In this document: piece by piece, positions 49,610-63,430 of the stretch
How positions within the stretch are numbered: position 1 is the stretch's first letter
Layout of the letters: each line of letters begins with the position of its first letter
Assembly: GCA_003993805.1 (NCBI GenBank)
Contig: RSEF01000004.1
Span: 70,291,031 to 70,355,030 of the forward strand
Length of the DNA: 64,000 bases
Direction of reading: 5' to 3'
Source: Himantopus leucocephalus
Taxonomy: Eukaryota > Chordata > Aves > Charadriiformes > Recurvirostridae
Program-made: the position numbers and the translations under genes
Notes under the pieces: generated by a model
Database searches by the model: none
What the model saw: the letters and a program-made list of their open reading frames with translations, nothing else
What the model was told of the DNA's origin: nothing

Positions 49610-52600
49610 AGATAAAGAAATTAATTTTGTATATGAGGGTTTAAGAAAATAATCAACAGAAAGTCATTACATGAAAAGAAAAGAAGGCTAATGCATCAAC
49701 ATATTTGTCTCAAATAGGGCAACTAAAAGGAGACCAACTTAATTTTGTAGTTCAGGCCAAGCAATAATGTTTTGTAATGTTATTTAGCAGTAATTAGAAA
49801 GATATCAAACCACTTGAACAAACTTGAGTTACCTAAAGGCACCAACAATCTGTATGAATAATGAAATGTGTCATGGTTTCTTCTTTCTCTTCTATTAATG
49901 GGATGATTTATGTAGGTATAGAGTACAATGAAAAATTACAGTCTGTGCTTGGAAACTTGCTTTTATTTGTATAAATCTTCCATCTTGAAATCAATACAAG
50001 TCTGCCTACAGGAGCAGAATGTACTCGTGTCAATCTAGCCAAAATTAGCCCTAGTACATCTAGAAATTGTAATAAAAGAGAAATAGGAAGATAAGATAGA
50101 ATATTTATTGATATGTATCTTACGCGGCAGAGCATTTCCTCCTCTCTCCTATAAGTCAGGATATTAGATACGTGGTTGGAATCCCAGGCAGGATTAGATG
50201 ATGCAATTAAATGATTTAAGCAGAAATAATACAGCAGCAAAAACTTCTCTTAATCATAAACGTGAATAAGATATTTGTGTGGCCTGCAGAGGATGAGGAG
50301 AAAAAAATTTAAGACCTTTAGCCAAAAGATGCAACACTGATGGGATATCTTGTTTATGTCTGACAGTCGTATTTTACTATACTGCTAGATACAATCCAGG
50401 AATAAAAATCAAGAAATCCAATAAAAGAAGAACATAAATGATATTGCCAGAGGCAATGTTGAAATAGTGGAACCACCACAAAAAAGAAGTCAACGTTATT
50501 GCACCATCCTAAAGCTTTTGAATGTAATATAAATTTGGCTGCTTTTTCTTGAAAAGCCTGGTCCAATGGACCTTGTCTAATGATTCATTTATTCCAGGCA
50601 ACACGGTGCATACCCTTTCTGTCACATCAGTGTCCATCATGTCAATAACGTATTCAGACGAGCATCAACCCTCAGAGGCTCAGTGCAAATTTTTTTACTG
50701 TGCCATTCAGTTAAGTAAAACAGATTGTGCTGGGCCTCCTGGAAGATCTTGAGAGTTTCAAATCTATTTATTGCATCTTACAAAAAAAGAAAAAAAAATC
50801 GGATACATATTTTAACATCTCTAATAATGAAATCTGCATTTCTATGGTGCATAGAATTGTTTTTAATTATAGATCTTTTCTTCCTTTGTCCCCACTGAAA
50901 ACTGTCTACACAATAGAGCAATACCACGAAATTATTTCCCAAGAAAAAATTTCTAGTTACTGTGTTTACTTTTCATATCATCTTCAAAACTCAAGTTTAT
51001 AAAAGCAAGGATGTGCAAGAGGGTAACAGATTTCTCTCCACTTCAACAAAACCTTATTGAAATAAGTATAATAAAAATACAGTATGAATTAATATGTATG
51101 AATTTTGATTGACTAATTCAAGTTTAATCAGTCATTTTATTTTTTTATACTGTGGTGGCACAAATCAAAAACGGAAAAAGAGTTCTTTTCATAGAATTAA
51201 AATCAAAATTACTATCTTGCTCTCCTCTGCTCGGTAGACATGATATTTTAATACTGAAGATAGATGAAGGTATATGTATAGATAGAGAGAAATTTTAAAA
51301 ATTTAAAAAAATTCTACATAGAAGGAGACAAAAATCAATGTTAGCTCTATTGAATTAATATGCAATCAAAAAACCAGTTTTGTTTGAACTAATTTTTGAC
51401 ACATTATATGTTAAGGCACATACGCTAACATTTAAATTTATTTACCAAATGATTGTAATGACTGTTAAAGAACTTGTTCATTTTTACAGTAGTTAATTTA
51501 AAAGAAAAATGTATCATGCGAACAGTTAATAATAAAAAGAAATTTGCCTGTGGATTTGTTCTCAGGGCTGATTGATATAAACTTATGTGTATATACACAT
51601 TCAAAACTATTTTTTCTCAGGAGGGATGTAAACTGTTTACATTTTAATTTCCTGATGGTTTCGTGTTAGTTTTGGCTCGTCCATAATTAAAAGGCTAATT
51701 ATAAAGGGAGAGTGTTGATTTTTATATTTAGTTCTACATTATCTTGCTTTCAGTTTTAAATTTTATAAATTATTTGCAAAGTAATTAAAATCACTTTATG
51801 ACTTAAAAAGTAGCTTTAGAATTATTTTATTATTATCATTATCTTGAGTAAAAATTTTAATATGGATATATTACAATGCTTAAAGAGAAACAAATTTATT
51901 AATAGAAGTCAGAGGCATAATATTTTAAAATTTAAAGATGGTATAGAATTACTCAAGCTAGAATCTAGTTTGAGTTAGCAACCACATCTTTATGGCACTT
52001 CTGAAGTTTCCATGGAAAGAACCTGAAATATAGATAACCCTTGCGTTGCTATTTTCCATTTCAGTCACTGGGGTCAGAGATCATATTACTGTTATGTGTC
52101 TTGGACAGATTAGTTATGTAAAATTACATTTTAGTGGATATTGTCATTATTTCAATTATGAAGACTATATTGCTACTCTGTAGCATTTAAAATTAACTGT
52201 TTCCATTTCTGCCATTTCTTAAAACAGTTCTGTTAAAGTGATCAATGGGGGCTGGAGATGGAAAGAATTAAAGCTGAAAAGACAAGACTGGGGCAGAGAT
52301 CAAGCTTGTATCCTGAGCCTTTCTTACTGCATTTGTATATAAAGAAAATAATACTGTGGAAACATACAAAGAATCAAACCCCAGAGTATCTTTTCCTTTT
52401 TCTTGGCTATACTGAAAAGTCCTACTAAGAAGAAATAGAATGATTTGGTAGGGTCTTTTAAAAAAGAATACAATTGGAAGTTTTTGTAGGTTGGAACTGT
52501 TTTCCTTCTTGAGAAGTAAGTTATGATACCCTCCTAATTTTATTTTTTTTTTTTATTGGTCACATCAGGGAAGACCCTTGTTGGAAAGATCTGAATAGAA

Positions 52601-55600
52601 GAACTGTCCCTGTCCAAGTAATCATGTAATCTTTGGTCAGGTTTTTTGTTTGGTTTGGTTCTTTTTGGTTGTGTTTTTTTTGCATTAATGATGTAAGTAA
52701 GCAAATTTGTTATTTAAGTCAAACAGATGAAGTAGGTAAACTATTATAAATTGGGTAAATAATGTTGAATTGCCCTCAACTAATACCATTGCCACAGTCC
52801 TTTAAAGTGAAGAGTCTCCCTTTTCTCTAAAGAAACCCTGCAGGATGCTCCTTGGGAAATCCCTTTGTCATGGTTACAAAAGGATCACACTCCTTTGCGG
52901 TACCTAAGCAGGATCTGTTGGACAGCAAAAGAAGGGCAAAGACTAAGGCAACACAGAATCTGTGGCAGATATGAATGTTTTGGGGAATATGCTTTCTATA
53001 AACTCTCAAGTCACTTCTGATTTTTAACAGGAATGTTCTGATCTCTAGTTCTTAATATGAACTGTGGAAAAATAAATATCCTGTTATGAACTGTTATCTG
53101 AGCTTTGGCCTTACTGTCAAAGGACTGTTTTAAGATTTAATAAAGCTCACTGAGGGTTATCAAAGCATTTACTTTCAAAAAAATAAAATTCAATGGCAGA
53201 TGAAGGTTTTTAGTACTGTAAAAATTAAAAAAAAAAAGTTTTTGTAGTCTGAAGGGAAATATTTATGGATTTTGGATTCAGGGTGTGTGTGAATAAAATG
53301 ACTTCAGATACCCTAAGGCTGAGGTGAGACCTGAGTCATTATGTGAAGCAAGAGTACAACAAAACACCTGATAAGAATTTTTGATTGAATAGACTTGTAA
53401 AGGGGGAGCTGTTTTAAGAATTTAAAACATTCTTAAACCATTGCTTCAATGAAAATAAGTATAGATTATACCATAGAATGCTGTATAGTCACAGATTCTC
53501 AAAGGTATAAGCTCAGCTGAAATATTCTGGCAGGCTGCTAGTATTCATTGACAGAAGATCTAATGAGTCCACCTGAGTAAACCAGTCATAAATATTTCAC
53601 AGTATTCTGTCCTAGTTAACTGAAATTGTTTATTAGAGTATTGCTTCAACATTTAATACGTTCACAACGTACAAATCATTTATTGACACAAAAAAAGATA
53701 TGCCCAAATTAAAATTTTACATCAAGTAATCTGTCTGTATTACAGAAAAAAATTCTAGTACTCTTATTTGATAGCTTTGTGGCTTACTGGGCATTAAAAC
53801 CTTTGACTACCTGTACTGTAGTCTGTTGAAAGTCATTAGAAGTATTTCTAGAAACCTTTTCACACTTCTATGTGTTATTTTTGTATGCTTGGGATTTTTC
53901 ATATGCACACAATCAGAAAAAGTCAGTTTCAGGTTAGCAGTTAATGGTTTGGTTTTCAAAAGTAATTGTAAGTCAATCTTGATGATAAGTATGTTGTTTT
54001 AGAAACACCATCCTGCACAGCTTTTTGCCTCTTGCTTTTGTAAAAACACCCTCCTGAAGTCATTATATGGGAAATACTTCCTTTTGAGCATTAGGATCCT
54101 CACAGTATTTTTTGTGTGTGATATGCACAGTATTCTGGGTGGACTCTGTCAAATAACAGATGTAGGATAAAAAAATACTGTATTATAAAGGGTGACAAAG
54201 AGCAGTATGTGATAACTCATGCAGGCTCTGAAGCCTCAAAGCATGATGCTGAGTGTACTGATTGTCATGGAGGTAGCGCAGCACATTAAAGGTGTACATG
54301 AGTGACGCAAATCTTCCAGTTTCCTTTTCATTTAGTGACAATGAAACAGTTATACGTACTAATTCCAGGGGGAGTCCAGGGAAAAAAGGCAGTTAGGAGA
54401 AGCTGCCCATAAGTGGAGAAACAGGTTGAACATCAGCTACAGAGAAGAGACAGCAGTTGACCACGAGGTCAGAAACTTCAAGAAATAAAATAGTTTAACT
54501 ACTCTAATTTTATGGGAGTGGAGCTATTCATATAGCTAAACTTCAGAGTCTGTTGTATACATTTGAGTTCCTACATGCTCCAAAACGAAAGTAAAAGGGT
54601 GTGCAGGAAAAGTATGTATCGGAGAGGGAAAAAGAAATGGAAGGGAGAAGAAAGGACTAACCTAATGTGGTAAAAATTATGAGATCGAAAAAGAATTACG
54701 AGGTTGAAAAGCTGAAAGAAAAAAGACATTTAGGTTTCATGTAAAAAAGGTTTCTTAGCTAATAGATGTAATAGCCTCAGGCAGCAATAAGTTTCAAAAT
54801 GAAAAACAAGACATACTTTTTAGACCACTAAAATTAAAAGGGTGACAGCCCTAGCAGATATGATATACTGCAAAGAAGTATTCTAGTCTTCTGAGTAAAT
54901 CATTGGACAAGGACTATGAAAGTCAGAGTTTGATTTTTAGCACTCTCTGCCATTGCCTAACTGTGAATATTAATGATTTATTACTTCCGAGTTGAAGTTA
55001 TTGGAAAATCCACCTGAATATTTAAAAAATAGATAGTGAAATCAAAATGAATATAGAAGTTACTAGAATTTTACAACTGAATAAATATATGACCCAATGG
55101 ATCAACCAAAGTACCTGTGTTTTTTGGGAGCTAGTATATTCCTCTCAGTATTAAAGTGAATAAATGGAAGATGGCTTGATTAGTGATGGAGTATGTTTTG
55201 ATCTGAGAGGGTTCATTTAATTCTTATGCATCTTATATCTTTGTATGCTCTTTCACACTCTTTGAGTAAAAGGAATGCCCTTTGACGAGGCAGAATAAAC
55301 ATTTTTGTTTATTAAGAAGGTTGATTTTTGAATGATTAACTGCTTCACTTGTATATTGGTAACAAGCAGCGTTGGTGGCTTTCAAAAAGTACTTGATTTC
55401 ATGGATTTTGTCATGCTCTTCAGTCATACACTGTCTTGAAATAAATAAACATTGTAATTAAAAAAGCTTTTCTGATAGTAATCAATATAATTATGGAAAC
55501 CAGCTCTTTTAATATATAGTTATGGAAAGAAAGAAAAAGGAGAGAACAAGCAATAGAAAAGGAAAAAAAACCACATTAAAAACAGGACAAAACCAATAAC

Positions 55601-56381
55601 TGTACTCCTTATTCTTTCAAAGGGTCTAATGTAGGACTATGCCAAGTTTCACCAACACAGAGAGGTACTCTGAAATATACATAAAACTGGGTTCTTGAAA
55701 TGGTTCTGACATTTTATTCACATAGCACTATACTGAATACACTTGTTTATCTTCCATTTGAAATAGGCACTTGGTTCAACTTTCTCTGAAAGTCTTTCTT
55801 AGCGGAAACACAAGTCTATTCTTATCAGTTGTGTTTACATTTCATGTAACAGTAAGATAAATTTTATCATATTTAGCAATACAAGTAATCTGTTATTTAT
55901 GTGGGAGTGAGTTTTCACGGTGCTACTATAGATGCCTGCGTGTATGTGTTAGCAGAGAAGCATGAAGTACATGGCACATTCATTTCTATATGATTTATAG
56001 GTTTAAATGTATCTTGAAACATTTAAGTATGCTAAAAGTGCTTGAAATAACTAGAAGCTATTCATTAGTTGTTCCATTATTACTTTGCTCAATTAATGAA
56101 GGGCTATAAATTTTATATTAATTTAGAAATGCATTTGGCCTCTAACCATTATGATCTTTCATGATGTGGTGGTGACATAAAATAAACACAATTGCTGGAT
56201 GCCTGAATGATTTTAGAAGTATTTATTACTTACAATAAAACTGTCTCTAAACTCTATAATGATACTATAAAAATTAGAGTACCAAGAGAGAAAGGTCTTC
56301 AATAAGAAGTGGTTTCAGGCTGACAGTAAGGCAGAAGAAAAAGGATGAGAGTACAGGCTGAGTCTTGAAAACAAGAGATTT

Positions 56382-56432
56382 AAAAGGAAGAAAAGGAAGG
56401 AAAAGGAAGAAAAGAGAGACAAAAGAAGAAAA
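56382..56432. repeat. Polypurine tract (GGAAGAAAA-like repeats)
   Basis: Thirty-eight uninterrupted purines (56382-56419), one C, then twelve more purines. The units are variants of AAAAGGAAG. Confidence 0.9.
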
Positions 56433-56800
56433 TATCATCTCTTCAATACAAGTTAAGTTGATCTGAGGCTCATTAGCCAGATATAGCTAGCTAAACAAGC
56501 TCTAAGGAGAATAATTGTTAAGACAAAACATGGGTAAAAGTTGATGGATTAGCATAGAATTATTGATGCCGACAGCCCTATGTTTTCCAGGGAAAATTTG
56601 TGCGAAGTTAGGAACAGATGCTGAACAATATGGCGCATCCGATTTCATGCTGCTCATGCAAGCTGACCCCTGTCATTCTCTGTGAGGTCAAAAGACTTCT
56701 GACATTTCAGTCAGCAGGAACAGTGGACATGTAGGTTGATGGGTCAAATCAGGTGTGTGTCTTTCCTTTCAGTAAGCGTCTGGTGATCGTGGGTTTCAAA

Positions 56801-57005
56801 TACAATCTAAAGCTCGGTAGAGAACACCTGAAATGCTACTTGTTGTATAATTTTGCTTTGTATAATAGATGTGTGGTATAATCTGTAGTAATTTATCCCT
56901 CANTACAATCTAAAGCTCGGTAGAGAACACCTGAAATGCTACTTGTTCTATAATTTTGCTTTGTATAATAGATGTGCGGTATAATCTGTAGTAATTTATC
57001 CCTCA
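56801..57005. repeat. N-joined direct duplication, 102 bp per copy
   Basis: Positions 56801-56902 recur at 56904-57005 around one N, with two substitutions seen (G/C and T/C) and no indels. Confidence 0.95.
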
Positions 57006-60000
57006 CTTCATTTGATTATTCAGGGTAGGAACTATTATTGCAAGTTACTCTTACCATTGAGAATTAATTTCAACAAAACAACTTGTAATGCACATTTAGG
57101 AAAGGATATACAGAAATAAATTGCTAGTGTTAGCTAGAATTGCATTTATTACCTGAAGCAATATAAATTTGGGGTTTTTAATTGCATAGGAAAAATAATG
57201 ATTCATCCAAATAAAGATTGAATTTTCATTTAAAACTTAAATAACTGTTCTCTCTGTCCCAATAGTTTACATGCTGATTTTTAACATTTAAATACTGTTA
57301 CTTAACCAAACACTGTGCGTTTTACAATCTGGCTGTTAACAGAGACATTTGTCTCTAGCTGCTTTCTCGCATGCACTTTTGCTACAGCTGTGGAGAAAGG
57401 GATTTAAGATAGGCACCACAGAACTGTTCAAAACTTGGGTTCCTCCATGGCCTTCACAAAAACTAACATTGTTGGGATAAATTGCTTGATGACATATTTA
57501 TCACATAACAGACCTGAGTTCTGTATCTTATCTCTGACAACAGCACACAGTGCATGTATAGGAAAGAATGTAGACCAGAGCAAGTGTATGGTGGTGCTTC
57601 CCCAGTGCTCTGCCATGTTACAGATTCAAGGTTTGGAGATTTTGAGTGCTAGGTGATAGCACTGTGTTAAGAGGCAGTAGATGGAGTTGGGGAAGAATGA
57701 CAAAAGTTTAATATCATCACCCATAGTGGAATAGAAGGCAGACAAAATTGGCTCTAGTCCCTTGCTTCAGAAAATTTAGCTTTCTTGGATCCTGAAATAT
57801 CAGGAAAAATAGAGGAGGAACAAGGAAAAATAACATGCCTTGAAAAGTGGTGTAATTTGTGTACTGGCAGACAAATAATGTCAAGAGGATAAACCACCCC
57901 TCAGTGTTCCTTGATCTCACTCGGTCCTCCCTCCAGATAATGCTACAAGTCGTTTATAAATAGGATATGAATACCAAAGTTCACACTTCAGTGAAGGTTT
58001 CAGATGTTTCATAAATATGACTGTGGCTTTCCTTTGTAAAGTACCATGCAACTTTCTGTGATAAGGTACAATACTATAAACAATATCAAAATGAAAATTT
58101 GGGTTTTCAAAGGGTCAAATCAAATAATCCAAATCATCAAAGTCTAAATTCTACCTGCATTTGTAAAATTACAGGTTATGAAATTAAAGCTTTATCCAGC
58201 TCTGTAAGAATCAGAACTGAACTCAGAATCTGGATCAGAAAACAGCTTTTGATACTGAGAATTTAAAGGAAAGAGGAAACAATTGCCTATGATATTGCGT
58301 TTCGTTTCAGTTTTTCTAAAACTGTGACTAAGATCTTCAAGGTAGTGTTGGTCATTCCAGACTACCATACTCATAAAAGGAGACAAAGTATTCATGGGAA
58401 AGATCTGTTGTTTTGGGCCACCTTCTTTCTTAATATGAACAATATGATTTCATTTGATAGCAGTATTCTAGGATAGTGGTTTTGCTTTCTAATAACAACG
58501 GAATGCAACAGGTTTTTAATACTCAAGGACGTATTATGAAGCCTGTTATTGTTTTATTCTTTTGCCGTAAACTCTAGAAGGTATTAAACTTCAATTGATT
58601 AAAAGAGCTTGCTGTTATTTTCTGAAATGATAATCTTTTACATATAGATGCCATTAAAATGCTATAGAAAAATTCATTGCCTGAAAAAGCTGGATAGAAA
58701 ATTTTATGAATTTTCTAACACAGTGAAAAAAAAAAGCTAATAAAGATATAAACTAGAACAACATATCAAATAGCACAGGATATAATCAAAAACATAAGCA
58801 AATACAACGATTTTCCTGAACATTTACTGGCAAAAAGAAACCAATGAAATGAACATCTAGTGCTGGACAATTTTATAGAAAACCTCATTATTTATTATCT
58901 TTCAGAATATTCTTAGTACTGTTGTAGGAAAAACCTCTGTGTGATGGTACATGATGATAAAACTGGGGAAGGCATTTGCAGTGTTGCAGAATGACTGCTT
59001 TGATCCTAGGCTTTCCTTAAAAAGGTTATTTATTCATACAGTGCTCTATGGCACTCAAGGACATACAGTATTTATTACACTATAAAGCAGCACAGACAGG
59101 AAACAGCAGGAGTTGTCTACAAAACTGTGTTTGTTGTTAATACTGTGATATTCCAGTTAACCCCATGAGATAGATGAAAAGACCTCTTGGGTTGTCAATC
59201 CAGTTATTCAGAGCAGCAACCTACGATGGAAGACAGGAGCCAGAAAGCAGGCCACCAGGAGAATGGAAACTCTTGAGAAGCAGAGGAGGTAGTAGATGAA
59301 GAGTCAGGCCAGTGGCGTTAGCTTTCTTTTTTTTTACTTTCCAATTTTACTAACATTTTATTTTGTTTGTAAATAGACTAAAAGAACATTATTGCTGTGG
59401 GCAATGTTTTGTTTGGACTTTCTGAGTTAATCATATATTAAGCAAGCAAGGAACGTCTGTGAAACAGTAAAAAGCCTGTAATCTGTGAAGTGAATGAAAT
59501 ATCTGATTTTTCTACATATAGTGTTGCTCATTAAGTCCATATTCGCAGTACTGATTCCTACGAAACAAAGATACTGATCATATATTATGGGGAATATATT
59601 TCTGTGTTTATAACTGTGGAACTGGTTGACCAATTCTAAGGAGTAGGCTCCAAAAGATTGTGTGAAAATAAGGAGCTCTACAGACAAAAGAGACCCTATA
59701 AATATCTCAAGTAAAGGGAAGGCTTTACTTGACAGGTCTTGCTTTAAGAGATGGGAAAGAATTCACTTTGGAGACAGTCTTTCTATATGTTCAAACAACA
59801 TGGAAGAGCTCCAGTCACAGCTTGTGCCTCCCTTAACACTAAAATCAATGATCAGTGAGACACAGGCTGCAGAATACCTGCAATTACTAGTCCAATACTT
59901 AAAGAATTGTTTGGTTTTATGTCTTCTTCATTAGCGTTGCACCATGATCACTTTATATATCAGATTTCTTGACTTCCCCTTGCTCTCAGAACCCCTTGTC

Positions 60001-61305
60001 ATTCCTTTGAAGCAGCAATGCAGCTGAAACTCGGGTTTTATTTGGTTGATTTTTTACAACAATATGTCATCTGCTGCTTCTTCCTCTCATAGCTTCTTCG
60101 GCTTTTGCACTATCTTACTAAGTATTTTCTTCAAGATAATAGACCCAAATATTTATTATTCTTAAATTGAGATTTAAGAGTAGGAAGTAAAACTCTGTTT
60201 TCTTCCCTGAAGTTGAGAGTTAATTTTCACTGAAGTAGTCTGAGAGAAATTGTCAGTCAATACTTAGTGAAGTGTTACTACTCTGAATGTTCTATGTTAA
60301 TCATAAGAAAGAGTAATTAGTGAGTAGATGATGGTTTCAGTTTCATATCAGTAAGAACTATGGGGGATTGTGAGAAACTGCAGGTGAATTAAACACACTA
60401 GAGTGTGGAATGTCACAACTGTAGATACAATTTCATATGGATAAACGTGTCCCAAGCGTGTACTGACAGAGCTACTCAGACTCAGTAATAGGGTCTTTCT
60501 TGATTCTTTGAGAAATAATCTGTTCAACATATATTGCAGCTGAGTCAATAAACAAGTCTGCTGAATATATTTTCAATATAAGTGAATATATAAGTGTACT
60601 AAATAATAAAGATAAAAAGATTCTGCAACAGATTAATGCAATCTGAATAGATCTGATAGAGATTATTTGACCACTTTCCTTGAAAGGAGCTATAGGAATG
60701 ATTGACATGAGGGAAACAAAAAAGTTTGTTCTGGACTGGGAAAACTTACATTTACGAAGTGACTGTTACCTTTTACAAAGGATTCAGTCAGCCTCTGGCT
60801 CAAGAATGGTAAAAAACTTGCATGTGGTGACAAATATTAATTGTTAAACATGTTTACACAGATTTATAAATGAAAAAGCTAATTAGGTAATAGAAAAGGA
60901 TACACATAGGACAAAAAAAAACCCTGGTATTTTTTATATAATCCAAGATAGTAAATATCGTGGAATGTCATAAAAGATTGACTCCTGTTTAGTATTAATT
61001 TTTTATCACAGGTGGCTGGTGTCGTGCCAGTTGATTTTATTTATGATAATAGTTTTAAAAAGTGTGATGCAGTATTACTGTTTTAGATGTACATCAAATA
61101 TTTGCTGGAAAGGGTGGAACTATTTTCTTTCCTTAGTTGTTGAGCTACTGTATTGTATACTTTCTATTGACATCTTTATTTTGCCAAATAAAGATTACCA
61201 TGGCATTGCTCTGGTACCTAATTGTGTGAAAATTGTAACTTTAGTGCAAACATGAGGAAAAAGAATGATAAATAAAGCCTGTGTATTAGTAACAACAATA
61301 TACCC
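57006..61305. other. Intron stretch without recognised genes
   Basis: AT-rich. ORFs of 60-90 codons (57435-57656, 59427-59687, 59662-59934, 60472-60708) have no recognisable motif. Confidence 0.5.
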
Positions 61306-61306
61306 N

Positions 61307-61348
<42 letters not shown>
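61306..61348. repeat. N plus poly-G tract of 42
   Basis: One N is followed by 42 consecutive G and then CGGTGTGCGCGC. Either a true G homopolymer or a sequencing/assembly artefact; the N beside it favours doubt. Confidence 0.9.
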
Positions 61349-61368
61349 CGGTGTGCGCGCACATTTTA

Positions 61369-61545
61369 GGTGTTGGGTGCCATTTTGGCATTCTAACCTT
61401 GGTGGACTTTTATACCTCGGGTGTTGCATACCATTCTAAGTCATCGTTGATGGCCTTTTATTTCTTGAAGGTGACACATATCTTGAGGGTCCTGTATCAT
61501 GTATCAGTGATGATGTCTTGTACATTCCTGGGCATTTTACACGGT
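61369..61545 (+). repeat. Degenerate tandem array, ~50 bp unit
   Basis: GGTGTTGGGTGCCATTTTGG at 61369, GGTGTTGCATACCATT at 61420, GGTGACACATATC at 61470 and a weaker unit from about 61512. In the first two units, TTGGTGGACTTTTAT (61399) and TTGATGGCCTTTTAT (61447) also correspond. The period is about 48-51 bases. Confidence 0.5.
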
Positions 61546-61879
61546 GATAAACGCCTACCCTCAGCACCTTGGGTTTTTTAATTCATTTACTGTTTCCTGT
61601 GTCTTTAATACAAGCGGTTTCAAGATCTTTTCTACAACATTTTTATATTTTATTGAAAACTGAAGGAATCAAGTGATTCCAGGTGTTGAGGCACTTACAA
61701 ATGGAATAAATAGTCCTCATATGGTAGGATTTTATAGTTATAGGAGCTGACAGGCCTTCGTTGCTCGCAAAAGATGTATCTGATATATAAAACTTTTATA
61801 TTAATACTATCAACATGATAAAGACAAATTCATTTACGTCTTTTATGAAATTGAGCAGAAGAAAAGTACACACTTAGAA

Positions 61880-61975
61880 GTCATAGATTCATGCAGTCTC
61901 ATAGTTTTGGAATAATTTAGGTTGGAAGGAACCTTATTTGGTCTGACCCCAATCAAAGCTGGGCCAAGTTTTAGA
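61880..61975 (-). mobile_element. CR1 LINE 3' end, short antisense copy
   Basis: The block TTTAGGTTGGAAGGAACCTT followed by GGTCTGACCCCAATCAAAGC is the reverse complement of a CR1 3' UTR, preceded by a degenerate tail-like TCATAGATTCATGCAG. The match fades after about 61975. Confidence 0.7.
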
Positions 61976-63269
61976 GACTTCTGCAGTCTGGCTGGTACGT
62001 GTTGCATTCCTCAGGGAGTGATGCATTGCTGCAGCCCTTGGGGAGGCAGCAGGTCTCTCCTCTTTGAATCTGACTAATCCTTTTAGCCTGTGATATATCC
62101 ACAAAACATGACCTGATTGATCCCTTCTGCCCTTTATAGACTCTTTCTGCATGTGAGAAGGTGGTAATTGCTGCCTTCAAGGAAACATTGAAATTACTCC
62201 TAAGTAATTACAGCCTGGGCTCTGCCTAACCCTTTTCTGCTGTACTTGCTCCTGGGAAGCAGCTGGGCAAAACTGAGTCTAAATACAGATTCCCACCTGC
62301 AAGAACAAAGTCTGCAATATTCATTTCAACAGACTTCACAGTGATCTAATAAGAACAGTAAGCATCCTTAAGGAAGGACTCTCTATAGCCTTTCTCCTTG
62401 TGAGGTTTCTAACAGTTTAGGAGAGCATTTTGTTAACGGAAGTAGTTTGGCACCTTGACTGTGTACTTTAATGACATATTATGGGGACACACAAGGATGG
62501 TGATGAAAAAATCCTTTCTAGTAATGGGAAAATTGATGTATATTAAGCATGTTGCACAGGCTATTTGTCTTATTTTTTAGCCCAAATAGTTATGTCTGGG
62601 ATTTGAGGACATTGCAAATCAGGTGACTTGAGGCACTCTGTTCTCAGTGCCCTTTAACACTGTGATCAAATAAAATCCCACTCATTACTGCAGTGCAAGT
62701 AATCTACTTGGTGAAAAAAATTAGGTTTACTCAGGTGGTTATGAAATTTACTGAAGTATCCTCTTGTGGAATAGTTGTTCTCAGCAATACAAACATGTTA
62801 AAAAAATAAAGTAGTATATTATTAATTGGGAAAAACTGTTCTGCTCTTAATTCAAATCACTCAGTGTTTGCTGTTTGTATACTTCACTTTCTTTATGTTG
62901 AAGTGAGACAATGACAGGTACTTTTGGTGGCTCAATCTCAAATTCATTGGATTACAACATACCTTGTCTTTAAACTGTCAGTTGGCTAAAGATACATTGT
63001 AAAATATTTCTTAATTTTCCTAATGGAAGAAAAAAAATTCAATAAGGAAAATCTATTTTCCCATTGTACAGGGAGACCATTGTATAATTAATGCCATTCT
63101 TACGCATGCACTAGAGAATGTAAAGTACATTGTACAGTTATCACAGGGAAGGTTTGTTTATCAAATCAGATTAGATAATCTCCATGTTGCAAAATAAATT
63201 CATACAGATGATAAAGAATAGAAAATCTCAGTGAACAGTGGGAAAACATTTGTCCCCAAAATGGTTGTT
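61976..63269. other. Intron stretch without recognised genes
   Basis: The first 350 bases are GC-richer and may continue the CR1-associated insertion, but no motif confirms it. The remainder is AT-rich and unassigned. Confidence 0.4.
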
Positions 63270-63430
63270 CCAATTCTGACCTCATTTCTCATCCCTGATT
63301 CTAAAGGGAAACTTGCAAAACATCTTCAGCAAATAAATCTTGGAACTAAAACTAGCAGCCCCAAAAGATACAGCAAGAATTACTTCAGTGGAAATACTGC
63401 GTTTATGACACATTCTAATTTTCCTCACAC
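63270..63430 (+). repeat. Copy B of an unnamed dispersed sequence
   Basis: The partner of 44095-44260: TTGCAAAACATCTT, AAATAAATC, TGGAACTAAAACTAGC and TTTATGACACATTCTAATTT occur in the same order. The minor ORF 63231-63452 overlaps it and is probably not a gene. Confidence 0.5.

Larger units (their letters stand above)
47655..56800. other. Intron stretch without recognised genes
   Basis: A long AT-rich stretch with a G11 tract (49599-49609) and a polypurine tract (56382-56432). ORFs up to 110 codons (49908-50240, minus) were read and show no family motif. No LINE or LTR copy was recognised. Confidence 0.5.

Noticed and set aside
49908..50240. 110-codon minus-strand ORF
   Set aside because: No family motif. 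The hydrophobic stretch is typical of T-rich intron translated in one frame.
50597..50715. Possible cryptic exon after a TTTATTCCAG acceptor-like site
   Set aside because: There is no convincing donor and no recognisable protein. Such acceptor-like strings are common in introns.
17656..57005. The N-joined duplications as genuine tandem repeats or a CRISPR-like array
   Set aside because: Each has only two or three copies, the borders coincide with N positions, and the units are unrelated to each other. Assembly overlap is the simpler explanation.
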